A stretch of 64,000 nt of DNA from Alcanivorax sp. (GTDB taxonomy: Bacteria; Pseudomonadota; Gammaproteobacteria; Pseudomonadales; Alcanivoracaceae): NCBI GenBank assembly GCA_017794945.1, contig CP051239.1, positions 2,904,692 to 2,968,691 of the forward strand. Direction: 5' to 3'. The translations under genes were made by a program, and so were the position numbers. The notes under the pieces were generated by a model, which saw only the letters and a list, made by a program, of their open reading frames with translations, was not told where the DNA came from and searched no databases. Positions 38,080-45,803 of this stretch are shown piece after piece. Numbering within the stretch: the stretch's first letter is position 1; each line of letters begins with the position of its first letter.

Positions 38080-38109
38080 ACTATACCAGTAAAATCACAG
38101 TCTGATCAA
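38080..38109 (-). promoter_or_regulatory. Probable rne promoter with extended -10
   Basis: Minus strand: TTGATC (38104-38109), an 18-base spacer, then TATAGT (38080-38085) preceded by TGG, an extended -10. The -10 matches five of six consensus bases and the -35 four of six. It is by far the best candidate in the 655-base spacer. Confidence 0.6.
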
Positions 38110-38169
38110 TCAGATAGATGAGGGCCCCCGTGAACGCCGACACCGCTGGCGGAGCCGGGCCCGCTTGGC

Positions 38170-38175
38170 TAGAAT
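38170..38175 (+). promoter_or_regulatory. -10 element of a possibly leaderless rluC promoter
   Basis: TAGAAT ends six bases before the rluC ATG, so transcription would begin at or next to the start codon. No Shine-Dalgarno sequence lies between. A clear -35 was not found (TGGCGG at the expected distance). Confidence 0.4.
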
Positions 38176-38181
38176 CGCCGC

Positions 38182-39135
38182 ATGTCAGATACCCCCGCCG
38201 CCGATCGCGTCACTTTCGTTACCATCGACGAAGGCCGCGACGGCCAACGCCTTGATAATTTCCTGATCACCCACCTCAAGGGTGTGCCCCGTTCGCGTAT
38301 CTACCGGATTATCCGATCCGGCGAGGTGCGGGTGAACAAGAAGCGCGCCAAGCAGACCACGCGCCTGTCCGTGGACGACGTGGTGCGGATTCCGCCGGTG
38401 CGCACCAGTGAGTCCCAGGCGCCGCCGGTGGTCAGCGGCGGTCTGGCCGAACGGCTGGCGCGGGCGCTGCTCTACGAGGACGATCAGATGTTCGTCTTTA
38501 ATAAGCCCGCCGGGCTGGCGGTGCACGGCGGCAGCGGGGTCAGTCTGGGGTTGATCGAGGCGCTGCGCGTGCTCTACCCGGAAGAGCGGAACCTGGAGTT
38601 GGTGCACCGGCTTGATCGGGACACCAGCGGTTGCATCATGGTCGCCCGCCACCGGGGCTTTTTGCGTCGCTTGCAAAAGCTGATGCAGCAGGGTGGGGTG
38701 GAGAAACGCTACTGGCTGCTGTGTCAGGGCTTCAAAGGTAGTGAGCGGCGCATGGAAGCGCCCCTGCTGAAGATCACCCAGGGCAATGAGCGGATGGTGC
38801 GCGTGTCCCGCGAGGGCAAGGCCTCGGTGACCGATTTCACGCTGGTGGAGCGGTTCGGCGACGCCGCCCTGGTGGAGGCGCGCCTGGGCACCGGACGCAC
38901 CCATCAGATCCGGGTGCACAGCCAGTTCGGCGGCTTCCCGATTCTCGGCGACGATAAGTACGGCAGCCGCAAAGGGGATGCGCGGCTGGAAGCGCTGGGG
39001 CACCGCCGCCTGTGCCTGCACGCCCGGTCGCTGGTGTTCCGTCACCCCCAGAGCGGTGAAACCATCAAGGTCAACGCGCCCCTGGACGAGGATTTCGAAA
39101 CCATCCTGGCGGCCCTGCGGTCGGATAAGCGCTGA
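38182..39135 (+). CDS. rluC: 23S rRNA pseudouridine synthase (955/2504/2580)
   Basis: The 317-residue protein has an N-terminal S4 RNA-binding domain ('QRLDNFLITHLKGVPRSRIY', residues 21-40) and an RluA-type catalytic domain with the nucleophilic Asp in 'LELVHRLDRDTSGCIMVAR' near residue 148. It isomerises three uridines in 23S rRNA to pseudouridine. 'SGEVRVNKKRAKQTTRL' and 'RIPPVR' are characteristic of RluC rather than RluA or RluD. Divergence from rne is conserved in E. coli and pseudomonads. The ATG has no ribosome-binding site. Confidence 0.94.
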   Translation: MSDTPAADRVTFVTIDEGRDGQRLDNFLITHLKGVPRSRIYRIIRSGEVRVNKKRAKQTTRLSVDDVVRIPPVRTSESQAPPVVSGGLAERLARALLYEDDQMFVFNKPAGLAVHGGSGVSLGLIEALRVLYPEERNLELVHRLDRDTSGCIMVARHRGFLRRLQKLMQQGGVEKRYWLLCQGFKGSERRMEAPLLKITQGNERMVRVSREGKASVTDFTLVERFGDAALVEARLGTGRTHQIRVHSQFGGFPILGDDKYGSRKGDARLEALGHRRLCLHARSLVFRHPQSGETIKVNAPLDEDFETILAALRSDKR

Positions 39136-39812
39136 TGGCCTACCAATTGGTCATTTTCGACTGGGACGGCACGGTGATGGACTCCACCGGGCGTATCATT
39201 GCCTGCATGCATAAGGCGGGCGCCGATCTTTGCCTGCCCGTGTTGGAGGACGACGCGGTGCGCGAGATCATCGGGCTGGGGCTGCCGGAAGCGTTGCGCA
39301 CCCTGTATCCCGGCATCGACGATGGTGCCCTGGCGCGCATGCGCGAGCGCTACGCGGTGCATTTCGTGGCCGCCGAGGCGACCCCCAGCCGGCTCTACCC
39401 GGGCGCCCGCGAGACGCTGGCGGCGCTGCGCGGGGCCGGGCTGCGGCTGGCGGTGGCCACCGGCAAGAGCCGCAAGGGGCTGGACCGGGTATGGGCGAGC
39501 AGCGGCCTGGGGGACAGTTTCGATGCCTCCCGTTGCGCCGACGAGACCCACTCCAAGCCGCATCCGGCCATGGTCACGGAATTGTTGAGCGAGCTGCGCG
39601 TGGCGCCGGAGCGGGCGCTGGTGGTCGGGGATACGTCCTTTGACCTGCAAATGGCGCGCGACGCCGGTGTCGACCGGGTGGCGGTGAGTTACGGCGCTCA
39701 TCCGGTGGACCGTTTGATGAACTTTCACCCGCTGGCGGTGATCGATGCTTTACCGCAGCTGCTGCCGTTGCTCGGCGTGGACTGCGAAACACACTTCGAG
39801 GAGACAGTGTAG
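39135..39812 (+). CDS. HAD-family hydrolase, Gph-like
   Basis: The 225-residue protein has all four HAD motifs: 'LVIFDWDGTVMDST' with the nucleophile Asp, 'LAVATGKSRKGLD', lysine in 'HSKPHPAMV', and 'ALVVGDTSFDLQMARDAG'. The cap domain is helical (subclass IA), as in phosphoglycolate phosphatases and YfbT-like sugar phosphatases. Substrate cannot be fixed. Its place between rluC and sppA is conserved in pseudomonads. The ATG shares one base with the rluC stop (TGATG). Confidence 0.88.
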   Translation: MAYQLVIFDWDGTVMDSTGRIIACMHKAGADLCLPVLEDDAVREIIGLGLPEALRTLYPGIDDGALARMRERYAVHFVAAEATPSRLYPGARETLAALRGAGLRLAVATGKSRKGLDRVWASSGLGDSFDASRCADETHSKPHPAMVTELLSELRVAPERALVVGDTSFDLQMARDAGVDRVAVSYGAHPVDRLMNFHPLAVIDALPQLLPLLGVDCETHFEETV

Positions 39813-40796
39813 ATGGAGTCCGACAACAACACCCCGGCGAACAGTGGCCCCACCACTAAAGAGTGGAAGCTGCTTGAGAAGCTGCTCGGCCAGGCCCAGG
39901 CGGAGCAGCGCAAAACCCGGCGCTGGGGGATTTTCTTCAAGAGCCTGACCTTTATCTATCTGTTCGCGTTGCTGTTCATGATGACCGGCAGCCGCTCCGG
40001 GGACGCTATGGCGGTGGCCGAGCCCCACGTGGCGGTGGTCGACCTGAACGGCGTGATCATGGCGGATTCCGAAGCCAGCGCCGATCTGATCAGCCGCGGG
40101 CTGCGCGACGCTTTCGAGGCGGAGAACGCCGAGGCGGTGCTGCTGCGCATCAACAGCCCGGGCGGCTCGCCGGTGCAGTCGAACTTCGTGTTCAACGAGA
40201 TTCAACGGCTGCGTGCCGAATACCCGGATAAGAAACTGTACGCGGCGATCACCGACATGGGCGCCTCCGGGGCCTATTACATCGCCGCCGCCGCGGACGA
40301 GATCTACGCCGACCCGGCCAGCATCGTCGGCTCCATCGGCGTGATCATGGCCAGCTTCGGCTTGCAGGAAGCCGCCGACAAGCTGGGCGTGGAGCGCCGC
40401 GTCTACACCGCCGGGGAAAATAAGGCGCTGCTTGACCCGTTCTCCCCGGTGCGTGAATCGGACCGCGAGCATGTCCAGACCATGCTGGACGAGATTCACC
40501 AGCAATTTATCGGCGCGGTGAAGGAGGGGCGTGGTGACCGCCTGAAAGTGGATCAGCACCCGGAGTTGTTTTCCGGGCTGTTCTGGACCGGTGAGCGGGC
40601 GCTGGAGCTGGGCCTGGTGGACGGTCTGAAGAGCCCCGGCCAGGTGGCCCGCGAAGTGGCCGGCCGGGAAGAGATGGTGGACTACACCGTCACCCGTTCA
40701 CCGGTGGACCGCTTCCTGAAGCGCTTCGGCACCGCCATCGGCAACGGCATCGGCCAGACCCTGGGCCTGGAAAGCGGCGCGCCCACCCTGCGCTAA
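39813..40796 (+). CDS. sppA: Signal peptide peptidase SppA, short S49 form
   Basis: The 327-residue protein has one membrane helix near residue 48 ('FIYLFALLFMMTG') and a single S49 domain: 'VLLRINSPGGSPVQSNFVFN', the nucleophile Ser in 'ITDMGASGAYYIAAAADEIY' and a lysine in 'GENKALLDPFSPVRES'. It cleaves leftover signal peptides in the inner membrane. It is the short one-domain form, as in Bacillus and pseudomonads, not the double-domain E. coli enzyme. GAGGAGAC precedes the ATG, and the gene directly follows the HAD hydrolase gene. Confidence 0.92.
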   Translation: MESDNNTPANSGPTTKEWKLLEKLLGQAQAEQRKTRRWGIFFKSLTFIYLFALLFMMTGSRSGDAMAVAEPHVAVVDLNGVIMADSEASADLISRGLRDAFEAENAEAVLLRINSPGGSPVQSNFVFNEIQRLRAEYPDKKLYAAITDMGASGAYYIAAAADEIYADPASIVGSIGVIMASFGLQEAADKLGVERRVYTAGENKALLDPFSPVRESDREHVQTMLDEIHQQFIGAVKEGRGDRLKVDQHPELFSGLFWTGERALELGLVDGLKSPGQVAREVAGREEMVDYTVTRSPVDRFLKRFGTAIGNGIGQTLGLESGAPTLR

Positions 40797-40818
40797 CCGC
40801 CAATTGTAGGAGGGAGCC

Positions 40819-40849
40819 TTGTGGGAGCGGGCTGGGCCCGCTCGCACAA
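40819..40849 (-). repeat. REP-like palindrome after sppA and maf
   Basis: Two 13-base arms (TTGTGGGAGCGGG and its complement with one mismatch) form a hairpin in the 58-base gap between sppA and the convergent maf gene. The right half matches the copy at 13369-13391 in 21 of 23 bases. It ends five bases before the maf stop codon and may act as a transcript stabiliser or a bidirectional stop. Confidence 0.6.
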
Positions 40850-40854
40850 TAGCG

Positions 40855-41448
40855 CTAGCCGGGTAGGGCGACGCCCTCGGCGGCCAGGAAATCGGTGAGC
40901 ATGATCAGCGGCAGGCCGACCAGGGCGTTAGGGTCGCGGCCTTCCAGCGCCTTGAACAGCACAATGCCCAGTCCTTCGGACTTAAAGCTGCCGGCGCAGT
41001 TGAGGGGTTGTTCGACCTCGATGTAACGCTCGATCTGCGAGTCGCGCAGCCGCCGGAAGTGCACGGTGAAGCGCTCGCAGCCGCTCTGGTGGCGGCCGGT
41101 GCGGCTGTTCAACAGGCACAACCCGGTGAGGAATTGCACGGTGCGGCCGCTGGCGCGGCGCAACTGGGTCACGGCGGTGTCGTGATCGCCGGGTTTGCCG
41201 AGCACCTCGCCGTCGATCACCGCCACCTGGTCGGAGCCGATGATCAGGGCGTCCGGGTGCGCCCCGGCGAGGGCGGCGGCTTTGTTCCGCGCCAGGCGCA
41301 GCACCAGTTCCGTGGGCGTCTCGCCGGGCCGCGCGCGCTCGTCGATGTCCGGACTGTGATGCTGGAACGACAGGCGCAGCTTGCCCAGCAGCTCGCGGCG
41401 GAACGGTGACGAGGAGGCCAGAATCAAAGGCTGTGGCTGGTCGGTCAT
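40855..41448 (-). CDS. Maf-family nucleotide pyrophosphatase (YceF-like)
   Basis: The 197-residue protein has '[19 protein letters not shown]' (S-S-S-P-x-R), '[14 protein letters not shown]', '[20 protein letters not shown]' and '[20 protein letters not shown]'. The R-N-K and G-S-D-Q patterns are those of the YceF/Maf-2 branch, which hydrolyses 7-methyl-GTP and related modified nucleotides. Position opposite yceD-rpmF-plsX matches E. coli and Pseudomonas. AGGAG precedes the ATG. Confidence 0.92.
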   Translation of the reverse strand: MTDQPQPLILASSSPFRRELLGKLRLSFQHHSPDIDERARPGETPTELVLRLARNKAAALAGAHPDALIIGSDQVAVIDGEVLGKPGDHDTAVTQLRRASGRTVQFLTGLCLLNSRTGRHQSGCERFTVHFRRLRDSQIERYIEVEQPLNCAGSFKSEGLGIVLFKALEGRDPNALVGLPLIMLTDFLAAEGVALPG

Positions 41449-41571
41449 GGCGGTCTCCTGGTCGGTGGCGGGTGGTCGCGGGTCGGGAGTGTACCCACGG
41501 CCCCGATCCGGTGCACGAAAAAACCAGCTTTCTCAGGCAGTTAAGCCGGGCTTCGCGGGTGTATTTTCGCT

Positions 41572-41600
41572 TTGACAGGACGCGGGCCCGCGCCTAGAAT
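41572..41600 (+). promoter_or_regulatory. Strong sigma-70 promoter of yceD-rpmF
   Basis: A perfect TTGACA (41572-41577), a 17-base spacer and TAGAAT (41595-41600) precede yceD. The expected start is about 41607, only some three bases before the ATG, so the mRNA is nearly leaderless. This is the best promoter in the window. Confidence 0.8.
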
Positions 41601-41609
41601 TGCGCGCCT

Positions 41610-42137
41610 ATGTTTTCAGGGCAACTGCCGCCGTATCTGGAACCGAGGAAGTTCGCGGACCAGGAACGCGTCGTCGAAGGCGAAGCCCGGGTCGGGGATC
41701 TCCCCAGACTGCGGGAATATCGCGAGAGTCTGGACCAGCCGGTCCGGGTGAGCCTGGCCTTTGGCCGGGACGAAGACGGCCGCCGGCGTGTTCAGGGCCG
41801 GGTGGAGACTTCTCTGGTTCTGGTTTGCCAGCGTTGTCTGGAGCCGGTGCAACAGGAAGTCGCCGCCGACGTCGATCTGATGTTGGTGTGGAGCGAAGAG
41901 CAGGCCAAGGCATTGCCCGCCGACCTGGATCCATTGCTGGTTACCGAGGAGCGCATGACGCTGGCGGAACTGGTGGAAGAAGAGCTGCTGCTGGCGATGC
42001 CGCTGGTGGCGCTTCATGATCAGTGCCCCGATCCGCCGCCCCAGAGCGCTGGGGATCCGGGCGACCAGGATGACAATCAGTCCGATCCGGATAATCCGTT
42101 TGCCGTGCTGGCCCGTCTCAAGGGCCGCCGCAAGTAA
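41610..42137 (+). CDS. yceD: YceD/DUF177 family, 23S rRNA accumulation protein
   Basis: The 175-residue protein has the DUF177 motif 'LVLVCQRCLEPVQQEVAAD' with CxxC, 'LVEEELLLAMPLVALHDQC', and 'NPFAVLARLKGRRK' at the C-terminus. DUF177 proteins are needed for normal 23S rRNA levels in E. coli and chloroplasts. It is encoded just before rpmF, as in most proteobacteria. MFSGQLPPYLEPRKFADQ matches the start of pseudomonad relatives, so the ATG is probably correct despite the absence of a ribosome-binding site. Confidence 0.92.
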   Translation: MFSGQLPPYLEPRKFADQERVVEGEARVGDLPRLREYRESLDQPVRVSLAFGRDEDGRRRVQGRVETSLVLVCQRCLEPVQQEVAADVDLMLVWSEEQAKALPADLDPLLVTEERMTLAELVEEELLLAMPLVALHDQCPDPPPQSAGDPGDQDDNQSDPDNPFAVLARLKGRRK

Positions 42138-42155
42138 TACGCCGAGGAGCAACAA

Positions 42156-42350
42156 ATGGCTGTTCAGAAGAGTCGCAAAACCCGTTCCAAGCGTGGCATG
42201 CGTCGTTCCCACGACGCGCTGACCGCGCCCGCTATCACCGAAGACGCGAGCACCGGTGAAGTGCACCGCCGTCACCATATCTCTCCGGACGGCATGTACC
42301 GTGGCCGCCAGGTGCTGCGCACCGCGGAACTGGACGACGAAGAAGAGTAA
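42156..42350 (+). CDS. rpmF: 50S ribosomal protein L32
   Basis: The 64-residue protein begins [20 protein letters not shown], the L32 signature, and contains '[15 protein letters not shown]'. The ATG follows GAGGAGC. It is coupled to yceD by an 18-base gap and is followed by an intrinsic terminator 55 bases on. The C-terminus lacks zinc-binding cysteines, as is normal for many proteobacterial L32 proteins. Confidence 0.97.
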   Translation: MAVQKSRKTRSKRGMRRSHDALTAPAITEDASTGEVHRRHHISPDGMYRGRQVLRTAELDDEEE

Positions 42351-42404
42351 GTCCGGTCGCCCCCGGGCGGCGCGCCGCCTTCGGTGACAACAGGACGACT
42401 GTGT

Positions 42405-42432
42405 AACGGGAGCCTTCAGGGCTCCCGTTTCT
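42405..42432 (+). terminator. Intrinsic terminator after rpmF
   Basis: A perfect 10-bp stem AACGGGAGCC (42405-42414) pairs with 42420-42429, with a five-base loop, and ends in TTT. It lies 55 bases after rpmF and would limit read-through into plsX. Confidence 0.8.
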
Positions 42433-42495
42433 CTATCCACGGCCGGATCGAACTCGTATCATGGCCGCCAAACTTGCTATGAACAGGCCCTTGCC

Positions 42496-43515
42496 ATGTC
42501 AGCGGTTGTGACCCTGGCCGTGGACGCCATGGGCGGCGATCACGGCCTGCCCGTGACCGTGCCGGCCGTGGCCCGGATACTGGCCCGCCACCCCGATCTG
42601 CATGTGATCATGGTGGGTGAGCCGTCCGCCCTCGCCACGGCCCTGAAAAAAGAAAAACTCGATGACCACCCGCGCCTGGCCCTGACCCCGGCGTCGGAGG
42701 TGGTGGCCATGGACGACCCGGTCGCCGTGGCACTGCGCCAAAAGAAAGACTCGTCCATGCGCGTGGCCATCAATCAGGTCAAGGAAGGGCGCGCGCTGGC
42801 GGCGGTCAGCGCCGGCAATACCGGGGCCCTGATGGCGGTCAGCCGCTTTGTCCTCAAAACCCTGCCGGGTGTTGACCGGCCGGCTATCTGCACCGCCATT
42901 CCCACCGCCAAAGGGCATTGCCACATGCTCGATCTGGGCGCCAATGTGGACTCCGAGCCCAAGCATCTGCTGCAGTTCGCCCTGATGGGCCAGGCGGTGG
43001 TGCGCGCCGTCGACGGTTTGAGCGCGCCACGGGTGGCGCTGCTGAACATCGGCGAGGAAGACATCAAAGGCAACGAGCAGATCAAGGAAGCCGCCAGCCT
43101 GATGCAGCAGGCCCCGGATCTGAACTACGCCGGTTTCGTCGAGGGCAATGGCATCTTCGTCGGTGATGTGGATGTGGTGGTCTGCGACGGCTTCGTCGGC
43201 AATGTGTCGCTGAAAACCATGGAAGGCGCCGCCTCCATGATCGGCGGCATGATCCGCGAAGAGGCGGGCCGCTCCCTGTTGCGCAAGCTCAGCGGCCTGT
43301 TCGCGCTGCCGCTGCTGCGCGGGCTCAAGCACCGCCTGGACCCGGAGCGCTACAACGGCGCCAGCCTGGTGGGGCTCAACGGCATCGTGGTGAAAAGCCA
43401 TGGCGGCACCGGCGTGGAAGGCTTTGTCAGCGCCCTGGAAGTGGCGGTTCTGGAGGCCAAGCGCAATGTGCCGGCGCTGATCCGCGACGCTCTGGCCCCG
43501 GCGGAAGCCTCCTAG
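42496..43515 (+). CDS. plsX: Phosphate acyltransferase
   Basis: The 339-residue enzyme has 'LAVDAMGGDHGLPVTVPAV' at the N-terminus, 'AAVSAGNTGALMAVSRFVL', 'LDLGANVDSEPKHLLQFALM' and 'ALLNIGEEDIKGNEQIKEAA', all diagnostic for PlsX. It makes acyl-phosphate from acyl-ACP, the first step into phospholipids in the PlsX/Y route, and controls supply between fatty acid and membrane synthesis. The place before fabD is conserved. The fatty-acid genes fabD and fabG follow on the same strand. Confidence 0.95.
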   Translation: MSAVVTLAVDAMGGDHGLPVTVPAVARILARHPDLHVIMVGEPSALATALKKEKLDDHPRLALTPASEVVAMDDPVAVALRQKKDSSMRVAINQVKEGRALAAVSAGNTGALMAVSRFVLKTLPGVDRPAICTAIPTAKGHCHMLDLGANVDSEPKHLLQFALMGQAVVRAVDGLSAPRVALLNIGEEDIKGNEQIKEAASLMQQAPDLNYAGFVEGNGIFVGDVDVVVCDGFVGNVSLKTMEGAASMIGGMIREEAGRSLLRKLSGLFALPLLRGLKHRLDPERYNGASLVGLNGIVVKSHGGTGVEGFVSALEVAVLEAKRNVPALIRDALAPAEAS

Positions 43516-43627
43516 GCTTTCCCCGGGCGCGGCTGCTGGGTATTCACAATTTGTTTCAGGGTTGGGCGGACAGCCGCGTCCGCAGGCGGCATACTCCCGG
43601 CTCGAGCGACATCAAAGAGGCAAACGC

Positions 43628-44557
43628 ATGTCGAAAACCGCTTTCGTCTTTCCCGGTCAGGGTTCCCAGAGCCTGGGTATGCTGGCCGATTTCGCCGAGC
43701 GCGTTCCGGTGCGCCAGGCGTTCCAGGAGGCCTCCGGCGCCCTGGATATGGATCTCTGGCAGCTGGCCCAGGAAGGCCCGGAAGAGGCCCTCAACAGTAC
43801 CGAGAACACCCAGCCGCTGCTGCTCACCGCCGGTGTGGCGCTGTGGAAGCTCTGGGAGCAGGCCGGTGGCGCCCGTCCCGACCGCCTGGCCGGCCACAGC
43901 CTGGGCGAATACACCGCGCTCACCTGCGCCGGGGTGATCTCCCTGGGCGACGCCGTGCGTCTGGTGCGCCGGCGCGGCGAGTTGATGCAGGCCGCCGTGG
44001 CCGACGGCGAGGGGCGCATGGCCGCGATTCTGGGCCTTGATGACGACCAGGTCCGCCAGGCCTGCGCCGACGCCGCCCAGGGCGAAGTGGTGGAAGCCGT
44101 TAACTTCAACGCCCCGGGCCAGGTGGTGATCGCCGGCCAGGTGAGCGCCGTGGAGCGCGCCATCGAGGCCTGCAAGGCCGCTGGCGCCAAGCGCGCCATG
44201 GCGCTGCCGGTGAGCGTACCGTCCCACTGCGCGCTGATGCGCCCGGCGGCGGACAAGCTGGCCGAACAGCTGCAGAGCACCAAATTCTTCGCGCCGGAGC
44301 TGCCGGTGATCAATAACGTGGACGTGAGCGCGGAATCCGACCCGGACCGCATTCGCGGCGCCCTGGTGCGTCAGCTGCACTCGCCGGTGCGCTGGTCGGA
44401 AACGGTGCGCGCGCTGGCCGCCGAGGGCGTCTCCACGCTCTACGAGTGCGGGCCAGGCAAAGTGCTGTGCGGCCTGACCAAGCGCATCGACCGGGGGCTG
44501 GACGCCAAGCCCCTGGAAAACGATGCCGCCTTTCAGAACGCGCTCACCGGCGCCTGA
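43628..44557 (+). CDS. fabD: Malonyl-CoA:ACP transacylase
   Basis: The 309-residue enzyme has 'AFVFPGQGSQSLGMLADF', the nucleophile Ser in 'LAGHSLGEYTALTCAGVI' near residue 91, Arg in 'VRRRGELMQ' and the catalytic His in 'VSVPSHCALM'. It loads malonyl groups on ACP for chain elongation. The 112-base gap after plsX may hold a promoter. fabG follows after 10 bases. Confidence 0.95.
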   Translation: MSKTAFVFPGQGSQSLGMLADFAERVPVRQAFQEASGALDMDLWQLAQEGPEEALNSTENTQPLLLTAGVALWKLWEQAGGARPDRLAGHSLGEYTALTCAGVISLGDAVRLVRRRGELMQAAVADGEGRMAAILGLDDDQVRQACADAAQGEVVEAVNFNAPGQVVIAGQVSAVERAIEACKAAGAKRAMALPVSVPSHCALMRPAADKLAEQLQSTKFFAPELPVINNVDVSAESDPDRIRGALVRQLHSPVRWSETVRALAAEGVSTLYECGPGKVLCGLTKRIDRGLDAKPLENDAAFQNALTGA

Positions 44558-44567
44558 GGAGAAACTT

Positions 44568-45302
44568 ATGAGCGAGGATAGAAAAGTAGCGCTGGTCACC
44601 GGTGCCACCCGTGGCATCGGCCGCGCGATCGCCGCCGAGCTGGCCGGCGCCGGCTGGTTCGTGGTCGGCACCGCCACCAGCGAGAAAGGCGCCGCCGCCA
44701 TCTCCGAGGCGCTGGGCGAGCAGGGCGCCGGCGTGGTACTCAACGTCGCCGATGACGACTCCGTGGCCGAGGGCCTCAAGGCGCTGACCGCCGAGTACGG
44801 CGCGCCGCTGGTGCTGGTCAACAACGCCGGGATCACTCGCGACAACCTCATGCTGCGCATGAAGGCGGATGAGTGGCAGGATGTGATCAACACCAACCTG
44901 AATTCGCTGTACCGGGTCACCAAGGCGTGCCTCAAGGGCATGACCAAGGCCCGCTGGGGCCGGGTGATCAATATCAGTTCCGTGGTCGGTACCATGGGTA
45001 ACGCCGGCCAGGCCAACTACGCCGCCGCCAAAGGCGGCGTGGAAGGCTTTACGCGGGCCCTGGCGCGGGAGCTGGGGTCGCGTAACATCACCGTTAATTC
45101 GGTGGCGCCGGGCTTTATTCAGACCGATATGACCGACGGCCTGCCCGAGGCGCAGCGTGACGCGCTGCTCTCCGAGATCCCGCTGGGGCGCCTGGGATCG
45201 CCGGCCGAGGTGGCCAGCGCCGTGGGCTGGCTGGCCAGCGAGGGCGGCGGTTATGTGACCGGCACCACGGTGCATGTGAACGGCGGGATGTTCACGGGTT
45301 GA
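44568..45302 (+). CDS. fabG: 3-oxoacyl-ACP reductase
   Basis: The 244-residue short-chain dehydrogenase has the NADP motif 'ALVTGATRGIGRAIAAELAG' (residues 8-27), 'LVNNAGITRDNLMLRM' and catalytic Ser-Tyr-Lys in 'NISSVVGTMGNAGQANYAAA' with the lysine four residues after Tyr. It performs the first reduction of each elongation round. 'PGFIQTDMTDGLPE' is the usual FabG helix. AGGAG precedes the ATG. After the stop is a 189-base spacer with two small hairpins and the acpP promoter. Confidence 0.95.
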   Translation: MSEDRKVALVTGATRGIGRAIAAELAGAGWFVVGTATSEKGAAAISEALGEQGAGVVLNVADDDSVAEGLKALTAEYGAPLVLVNNAGITRDNLMLRMKADEWQDVINTNLNSLYRVTKACLKGMTKARWGRVINISSVVGTMGNAGQANYAAAKGGVEGFTRALARELGSRNITVNSVAPGFIQTDMTDGLPEAQRDALLSEIPLGRLGSPAEVASAVGWLASEGGGYVTGTTVHVNGGMFTG

Positions 45303-45413
45303 GACATCGCCGGGGAAAACCGCTAAGCTGCGCTTAGCCACGGCGTAGGGGCGCTTCTCGGAGGCGCCCAAACATTTGGAAACTAATCCGCGAAAACCAG
45401 TGCCGAGAGCGGC

Positions 45414-45443
45414 TTGCAAGCGCGAACAGCGTTCACCTAGAAT
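45414..45443 (+). promoter_or_regulatory. acpP promoter
   Basis: TTGCAA (45414-45419) and TAGAAT (45438-45443) are 18 bases apart. Start of transcription would be near 45450, giving a leader of about 42 bases with CAGGAG before acpP. It fits the strong separate expression of acyl carrier protein. Confidence 0.65.
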
Positions 45444-45491
45444 AGCCGCTCATAGGTGCTTGCACACCATCAACAGGAGAGTAATAACATC

Positions 45492-45725
45492 ATGAGCAGC
45501 ATCGAAGAACGGGTCCAGAAGATCATCGTTGAGCAACTGGGCGTTAAACCGGAAGACGTTAAGCCCGCCGCCTCCTTCGTCGAAGACCTGGGTGCCGATT
45601 CACTGGACACCGTCGAGCTGGTAATGGCTCTCGAGGAAGAATTCGAAACCGAAATTCCGGACGAAGAGGCTGAAAAGATCAGCACCGTTCAAGCTGCCGT
45701 GGATTACATCAAGTCGCACAGCTGA
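45492..45725 (+). CDS. acpP: Acyl carrier protein
   Basis: The 77-residue acidic protein has the phosphopantetheine serine in '[20 protein letters not shown]' (Ser at about 37) and ends '[12 protein letters not shown]'. It carries growing acyl chains for the Fab enzymes and for lipid A and phospholipid synthesis. Start [12 protein letters not shown] is the universal form. Its codons are those of a highly expressed gene. An intrinsic terminator follows 27 bases after the stop. Confidence 0.98.
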   Translation: MSSIEERVQKIIVEQLGVKPEDVKPAASFVEDLGADSLDTVELVMALEEEFETEIPDEEAEKISTVQAAVDYIKSHS

Positions 45726-45752
45726 TTCGGTCACAGCCAACGCAACGTCAGT

Positions 45753-45790
45753 AAAAAAACCGCAGGCTCTCCGGGCTTGCGGTTTTTTTT
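45753..45790 (+). terminator. Intrinsic terminator between acpP and fabF
   Basis: ACCGCA pairs with TGCGGT, flanked by A7 and T8 runs. The T-run ends at the ribosome-binding site GGAGGAG of fabF. A partial terminator here would make acpP mRNA far more abundant than fabF mRNA, with fabF relying on read-through. Confidence 0.88.
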
Positions 45791-45803
45791 GGGAGGAGAA
45801 CGG

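Noticed and set aside
37527..38181. Short plus-strand open frames in the rne-rluC spacer
   Set aside because: Pro/Arg/Gly-rich translations with no ribosome-binding site. A leader of rne explains the space better.
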